Part shown: positions 6,436 through 9,829 of the stretch, piece after piece
How the letters are laid out: each line of letters starts with the position of its first letter
How positions within the stretch are numbered: position 1 is the first letter of the stretch
From: Chitinophagaceae bacterium
GTDB taxonomy: Bacteria; Bacteroidota; Bacteroidia; Chitinophagales; Chitinophagaceae
NCBI GenBank assembly: GCA_019747455.1
Contig: JAIEQT010000443.1
Location: 1 to 9,829 of the forward strand
Length of the DNA stretch: 9,829 nucleotides
Direction: 5' to 3'
Notes under the pieces: model-generated
The model's input: only the letters and a program-made list of their open reading frames with translations
Databases searched by the model: none
Told to the model about the DNA's origin: nothing
Translations under genes and position numbers: made by a program

Positions 6436-7443
6436 ATGCATATGAATACCGCTGCCATTCGCAATAATTACACGCTTGCTGAGATAGAAGCCATTTACCA
6501 TGAGCCTTTACTGGAACTTGTTTTTAAAGCTGCTGCCATTCATCGGGAATTCAATGATACGGCCGAAGTACAAGTATGTACTTTATTAAGTATTAAAACA
6601 GGAGGCTGCAGTGAAGATTGTGCTTATTGCCCGCAAGCAGCCCGCTATACAACCGGTGTAGGTGTGCAGGCATTAATGAAAAAAGAGCAGGTTCTGGAAT
6701 ATGCACAAAAAGCCAAAGACGCCGGCAGTACTCGTTTTTGCATGGGTGCAGCCTGGCGGGAAGTAAGAGATAACAGAGATTTTGATCGGGTGCTCGATAT
6801 GGTGAAAGGGGTGAATGAATTGGGGATGGAAGTATGTTGCACCTTAGGAATGCTTACGGAGGATCAGGCAAAAAAATTAGCTGATGCCGGATTATATGCC
6901 TACAACCACAACCTGGATACCAGCAAAGCGCATTATAGTGAGATTATTACTACACGTACCTACGACGATCGTTTAGAAACATTGGATAATGTTCGTAAAG
7001 CGGGCGTTACCGTATGCTGTGGCGGTATCATTGGTTTAGGGGAAACGCATGCCGACAGGATTCAAATGCTACACACATTAGCTACCATGCCCGAGCATCC
7101 GGAGAGTGTGCCCATAAATGCCTTGGTTCCTATTGCCGGTACCCCATTGGGTAATAATAAAAAAGTAGATATCTGGGATATGGTACGCATGATTGCCACT
7201 GCACGTATTTTGATGCCTAAAACAATGGTACGTTTGAGTGCAGGCCGAACCGACATGAGTGTGGCAGAACAGGCCCTCTGTTTTATGGCCGGTGCCAACT
7301 CTATTTTTGCGGGAGACAAACTCTTAACTACTCCCAATCCTTCTTTTGATGAGGATAATGCCATGTTTTCGCTACTAGGCTTGAAACCAAGAGCAGCCTT
7401 TAAAGAAGAAAAACAATACCTCCATGAAGTGGTAGGAGCATAA
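6436..7443 (+). CDS. bioB: Biotin synthase BioB (radical SAM)
   Basis: BioB inserts sulfur into dethiobiotin, the last step of biotin synthesis, using a SAM-bound [4Fe-4S] cluster and a sacrificial [2Fe-2S] cluster. From this start the protein has 335 residues. Cys58, Cys62 and Cys65 in '[12 protein letters not shown]' form the radical-SAM CxxxCxxC motif. The [2Fe-2S] ligands are all present: Cys102 ('FCMGAAW'), Cys134 ('EVCCTLG'), Cys194 ('[12 protein letters not shown]') and Arg266 ('VRLSAGR'). 'NHNLDTS' and 'ITTRTY' are also conserved. Starts at 6436 and 6442 are both possible, and one at 6406 would overlap rluD by 28 bases. I choose 6436, two bases after the rluD TAA, which suggests co-transcription and translational coupling. 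No BirA-type operator or other bio genes are visible. Confidence 0.97.
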   Translation: MHMNTAAIRNNYTLAEIEAIYHEPLLELVFKAAAIHREFNDTAEVQVCTLLSIKTGGCSEDCAYCPQAARYTTGVGVQALMKKEQVLEYAQKAKDAGSTRFCMGAAWREVRDNRDFDRVLDMVKGVNELGMEVCCTLGMLTEDQAKKLADAGLYAYNHNLDTSKAHYSEIITTRTYDDRLETLDNVRKAGVTVCCGGIIGLGETHADRIQMLHTLATMPEHPESVPINALVPIAGTPLGNNKKVDIWDMVRMIATARILMPKTMVRLSAGRTDMSVAEQALCFMAGANSIFAGDKLLTTPNPSFDEDNAMFSLLGLKPRAAFKEEKQYLHEVVGA

Positions 7444-7453
7444 GATTTTCCTA

Positions 7454-7479
7454 AAAAAACGATCGGTTGTATGTTTTTT
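7454..7479 (+). terminator. Possible weak terminator after bioB
   Basis: AAAAAAC at 7454-7460 and GTTTTTT at 7473-7479 can form a 7-pair stem with a 12-base loop that contains CGATCG. The 3' arm itself supplies the T-run. The stem is almost all A-T, so strength is doubtful, but it lies 10 bases after the bioB stop, where an operon end is expected. Confidence 0.3.
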
Positions 7480-7500
7480 GAAGCAGAAACTGCAAATTTG
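7467..7500 (+). promoter_or_regulatory. Possible promoter of the S8 protease gene
   Basis: TTG at 7467-7469 and CAAATTTG at 7493-7500 resemble the Bacteroidota -33/-7 pair (TTG, TAnnTTTG), with a 23-base gap at the upper end of the usual range. The first base of the -7 box deviates. CAAATTTG is also a perfect palindrome. A start near 7505 would leave about 22 bases before the ATG at 7527. Confidence 0.3.
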
Positions 7501-7526
7501 TAGGCTGATACAAAATCTACTTGCCA

Positions 7527-9191
7527 ATGATGCGTGGTGCATTACTTATTTATTTATTAGGATCATGCTTTAACTCACTTGCTCAAACTGATATTCCCCG
7601 AGGCTGGCATTTACTGGATTATCAATCGGATAAGTATTATGGCATCAGCTTGAATAAAGCGTATGGCTTTCTAAAAGAAAAAAACAAAAATCCGCAACCT
7701 GTTATTGTGGCTGTTTTAGATTCCGGCGTAGATACGGCACATGAAGATTTGAAAAAAGTACTTTGGCGGAATCCCAAAGAAATTCCCGGAAATGGTATAG
7801 ACGATGATAAGAACGGATATATAGATGATGTGTATGGCTGGAATTTTTTGGGAGGCAAAAATGGTAGCATTTTACGTAAAGCCTCCGACGAAAGATCGCG
7901 TGTATATCATCGCTGGAAAGACCGGTTCTTAGGTAAAACCATCGATACAACTTCCTTATCTGCAACAGATAAAGAGGCTTATACCATGTGGAAACGCGCA
8001 GCCGCACAACTCAACTTCAGCACCGAAGAGCAAATGGAAGTGATGATGATTGAAGTGACGGCAAAGGCAATAAAGCGGCATGACAAAATATTAAGACAAG
8101 AATTAGGCTGTGATGAATTCACTTGCGAGAAATTAGAAAAATTTGAGCCTATCACAAAAACAGGCAAGGATGCTAAACTGGGTTATTTAACCTGTATGAA
8201 AATGATGGGGATAGATCCGGAAGAAAAAAATACAACTGTTTTAAACGAATTAGAAGAATATATTGAGGGGAAGAAAACGGCTTTTGAATCGAAAGAGAAA
8301 GCGCCTCAAAATTTACGCCCTGAAATTATTGGCGACGATTATTTCAACTTTGCGGATAAATTTTATGGGAATAATGATGTGATGGGTTATGGCCCTATGC
8401 ATGGTACCCATGTTACCGGTATTATTGGCGCTGAAAGAAATAATGGCATTGGTATCGATGGCGTTGCCGATGCAGTGAAATTAATGATCTTACGGGTGGT
8501 GCCCGATGGAGACGAATACGATAAAGATGTGGCATTGGCCATACGGTATGCAGTAGACAATGGTGCCAAAGTGATCAACATGAGTTTTGGAAAGCCTTTC
8601 TCCCCCGAGAAAAAATGGGTAGACAGTGCTGTTAAATATGCAATGGATAAAGATGTACTATTAATTCATGCGGCAGGTAACGAATCTGAGAATATCGATG
8701 TAGAACCTAATTACCCAAACGCCTGGTTAATGCCTTGGAAAATAAAAGCACCTAATTTTATAACCGTTGGTGCTAGCGGAGATGATCGTGTGGGGGGTAG
8801 TATGGCAGCAGATTTTAGTAATTATGGTGAAAAAGAGGTTGATGTATTTGCACCAGGCGTAAAGATCTATTCTACGCTTCCCGGTAAAAATCAATATGGT
8901 AATTTAAAGGGTACTAGTATGGCGGCCCCTATCGTTTCTGGTTTAGCTGCCCTTATTCGCTCGTACTATCCAAATCTTACGGCTGTTGATGTTAAAAAAA
9001 TAATTGAGAAATCAGTTAGTATCCCATCACCTACCTTAAAAACCATTTTACCAAATGCAAAAGGAGAAGAGAAAGAAGTATCTTTTGGTAGCCTAAGCAA
9101 AACCGGCGGTATTATTAATGCATACAATGCTATATTACTGGCCAATGAATTTCAACATACACCATCTTCAAAAACAATTTCAAAAAAATAA
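7527..9191 (+). CDS. Exported S8 family (subtilisin-like) serine protease
   Basis: This is a subtilase of 554 residues with all active-site residues: Asp65 ('VAVLDSGVD'), His292 ('MHGTHVTGII'), oxyanion Asn385 ('AAGNES') and Ser464 ('GTSMAAPIVSG'). After the Asp comes a calcium-loop-like segment, 'GNGIDDDKNGYIDD', typical of Bacteroidota subtilases. Asp and His are 227 residues apart, against about 32 in subtilisin, because of a charged, mostly helical insertion at about 112-275 that contains three cysteines. The N-terminus is a short export signal. Cleavage may occur after 'NSLA' (residue 19), or 'LLGSC' (10-14) may act as a lipobox, making it a lipoprotein. There is no type IX secretion C-terminal domain, so a periplasmic or outer-membrane-bound location is likelier than release (inference). 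ATGs at 7527 and 7530 are equivalent; a TTG at 7521 is less likely. Confidence 0.93.
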   Translation: MMRGALLIYLLGSCFNSLAQTDIPRGWHLLDYQSDKYYGISLNKAYGFLKEKNKNPQPVIVAVLDSGVDTAHEDLKKVLWRNPKEIPGNGIDDDKNGYIDDVYGWNFLGGKNGSILRKASDERSRVYHRWKDRFLGKTIDTTSLSATDKEAYTMWKRAAAQLNFSTEEQMEVMMIEVTAKAIKRHDKILRQELGCDEFTCEKLEKFEPITKTGKDAKLGYLTCMKMMGIDPEEKNTTVLNELEEYIEGKKTAFESKEKAPQNLRPEIIGDDYFNFADKFYGNNDVMGYGPMHGTHVTGIIGAERNNGIGIDGVADAVKLMILRVVPDGDEYDKDVALAIRYAVDNGAKVINMSFGKPFSPEKKWVDSAVKYAMDKDVLLIHAAGNESENIDVEPNYPNAWLMPWKIKAPNFITVGASGDDRVGGSMAADFSNYGEKEVDVFAPGVKIYSTLPGKNQYGNLKGTSMAAPIVSGLAALIRSYYPNLTAVDVKKIIEKSVSIPSPTLKTILPNAKGEEKEVSFGSLSKTGGIINAYNAILLANEFQHTPSSKTISKK

Positions 9192-9195
9192 TACA

Positions 9196-9705
9196 GTGGC
9201 AAAACCTCAAACCAATGACTACCCGGCTTATTTTGGCAGATATATCAATTTAGTAGACGCCAATGATTTGCAAACGGCCGTTACAACTTACTCGCGCCCC
9301 CTCACTTATTTTTTTGTAAATCTTCCCGAAGAAAAAGCAGATTATGCATACGCTCCGGGCAAATGGACCATTAAAGATTTACTACAACATATCATTGATA
9401 CAGAAAGAATCATGAGCTATCGGTTACTCTGTATTGCCAGGGGTGAGCAAACTGCGCTTCCGGGTTTTGAAGAAGATGCTTATGCAAGCGCGGCACATGC
9501 TTCTAAGCGTAGCTTTACTTCATTAAAAGAAGAGTTCATTGCATTACGTAAAAGTACTGATTTACTAATCCAATCTCTAACCGAGGAGCAACTAAACAAT
9601 ACTGGTACCGCCAGTAATAAACCCACCACAGCAAATGCTATAGGCTATATTATTTTCGGGCATATCATGCATCACAAAAATATTGTTGAAGAACGCTATC
9701 TCTAG
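9196..9705 (+). CDS. DinB family protein with GTG start
   Basis: This is a four-helix-bundle protein of the DinB/YfiT superfamily, 169 residues. The three putative metal-ligand histidines are visible: His65 ('LLQHIIDTERI'), and His156 and His160 in 'FGHIMHHKNIVEERYL'. Other family blocks are 'YAPGKWTIKDLLQH' (52-65), 'ARGEQTALPGFEEDAY' (81-96) and 'NAIGYIIFGH' (147-156). Some relatives are metal-dependent thiol transferases; the substrate here is unknown. The frame is open back to ATG codons at 9118 and 9145, but those lie inside the protease gene. Close relatives begin 'MAKPQ...YP.YFGRYI', so the GTG at 9196 (VAKPQTNDYPAYFGRYI), 4 bases after the protease stop, is the best start. The pair is probably co-transcribed. 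Confidence 0.9.
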   Translation: MAKPQTNDYPAYFGRYINLVDANDLQTAVTTYSRPLTYFFVNLPEEKADYAYAPGKWTIKDLLQHIIDTERIMSYRLLCIARGEQTALPGFEEDAYASAAHASKRSFTSLKEEFIALRKSTDLLIQSLTEEQLNNTGTASNKPTTANAIGYIIFGHIMHHKNIVEERYL

Positions 9706-9829
9706 CTAGTTACATCTGCTTGCCTCTATGCCAATAATAGGAAGGGTTACGATCTTTTTCTTTAATTCTAATTCCCTGGTATCACCTTTATTAGTATAAA
9801 TAGCTACTGTGGCAGTATTACCAGCGATC
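9706..9829 (-). CDS. C-terminal fragment of an unidentified protein, cut by the right edge
   Basis: On the minus strand one frame is open from 9828 to a TAG at 9708-9706, giving 40 residues ending 'KKKIVTLPIIGIEASRCN'. The other two minus-strand frames have early stops. Codon choice and the alternation of hydrophobic strands ('TATVAIYTNKGDTRELELK') look protein-like. Its stop directly abuts the DinB stop. I do not recognise the family; 40 residues are too few to decide, and a chance open frame remains possible. Confidence 0.5.
   Translation of the reverse strand, partial: IAGNTATVAIYTNKGDTRELELKKKIVTLPIIGIEASRCN

Noticed and set aside
6645..6842. Minus-strand open frame inside bioB
   Set aside because: It lies wholly antisense to a highly conserved gene, with no family motifs; a shadow of bioB codon use.
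7062..7364. 100-codon minus-strand open frame inside the 3' part of bioB
   Set aside because: No recognisable domain, and it is fully explained by the conserved radical-SAM gene on the other strand.
7483..7493. GCAG-AAA-CTGC mini-hairpin before the S8 protease gene
   Set aside because: Only four pairs with a three-base loop, not extendable, and no U-run; too small to call a feature.
7444..7526. Biotin-repressor operator or riboswitch in the gap after bioB
   Set aside because: No TTGT(A)AAC-type inverted half-sites or recognisable riboswitch core; the site would also be downstream of bioB rather than upstream.
7702..8007. 101-codon minus-strand open frame inside the S8 protease gene
   Set aside because: Antisense to the catalytic Asp region of a clear protease; the translation has no family features.
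1..9829. CRISPR arrays, tRNA/rRNA genes, insertion sequences, phage or defence modules
   Set aside because: Both strands were read for spaced repeats, terminal inverted repeats and marker proteins; none was found. The gene set is metabolic and housekeeping with a small accessory patch.

Overview
The window reads as an ordinary, densely packed chromosomal segment of a Bacteroidota bacterium, most likely Chitinophagaceae or a close relative. Several things point that way. The base composition is moderately AT-rich. Gene starts lack clear Shine-Dalgarno sites, and many are preceded by the Bacteroidota-type -7 box TAnnTTTG. The protein variants are also typical of the phylum: a subtilase with 'GNGIDDDKNGYIDDVYGWNF', a DinB protein beginning 'xAKPQxxxYPxYFGRYI', and tandem PhnB-type VOC proteins. 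The family and genus are inferences. I see no tRNA, rRNA, CRISPR array, insertion sequence, integrase or phage gene, and no gene-free stretch longer than about 300 bases.

Layout. Positions 2-136 hold the C-terminal tail of an unidentified plus-strand gene. It converges on an orphan ABC-transporter ATPase with a TOBE-like tail (145-1110, minus). That gene is divergent from a class V PLP-dependent aminotransferase of the isopenicillin-N-epimerase-like group (1145-2314, plus). Next comes a two-gene minus-strand operon, a DoxX-like membrane protein (3539 to 3174) followed by a tandem-domain VOC/PhnB protein (3177 to 2338), joined by a 4-base ATGA overlap. Divergent from it lies the wreck of a Crp/Fnr-type regulator (3703-4166), which has lost an internal piece and is frameshifted, followed by a bleomycin-resistance-like VOC protein (4230-4586). 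The block from about 3540 to 4600 looks more AT-rich than its flanks.

The second half is mostly housekeeping. lipB (octanoyltransferase, minus, 5346 to 4627) is head-to-head with rluD (23S rRNA pseudouridine synthase, 5393-6433). bioB (biotin synthase, 6436-7443) follows rluD after two bases and is probably co-transcribed. Lipoate and biotin cofactor genes thus sit side by side, although the rest of both pathways is outside the window. A secreted or lipoprotein subtilisin-family (S8) protease with a large helical insertion (7527-9191) and a GTG-started DinB-family protein (9196-9705) form the next tandem pair. A minus-strand C-terminal fragment runs off the right edge, and its stop codon abuts the DinB stop.

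The most interesting signal is at the two divergent gene pairs. In all four genes a -7 box ends only 3-4 bases before the ATG, which predicts leaderless mRNAs. In each pair the two -7 boxes are only 12 or 22 bases apart, so the opposing promoters must overlap. I found no convincing new multi-gene system.
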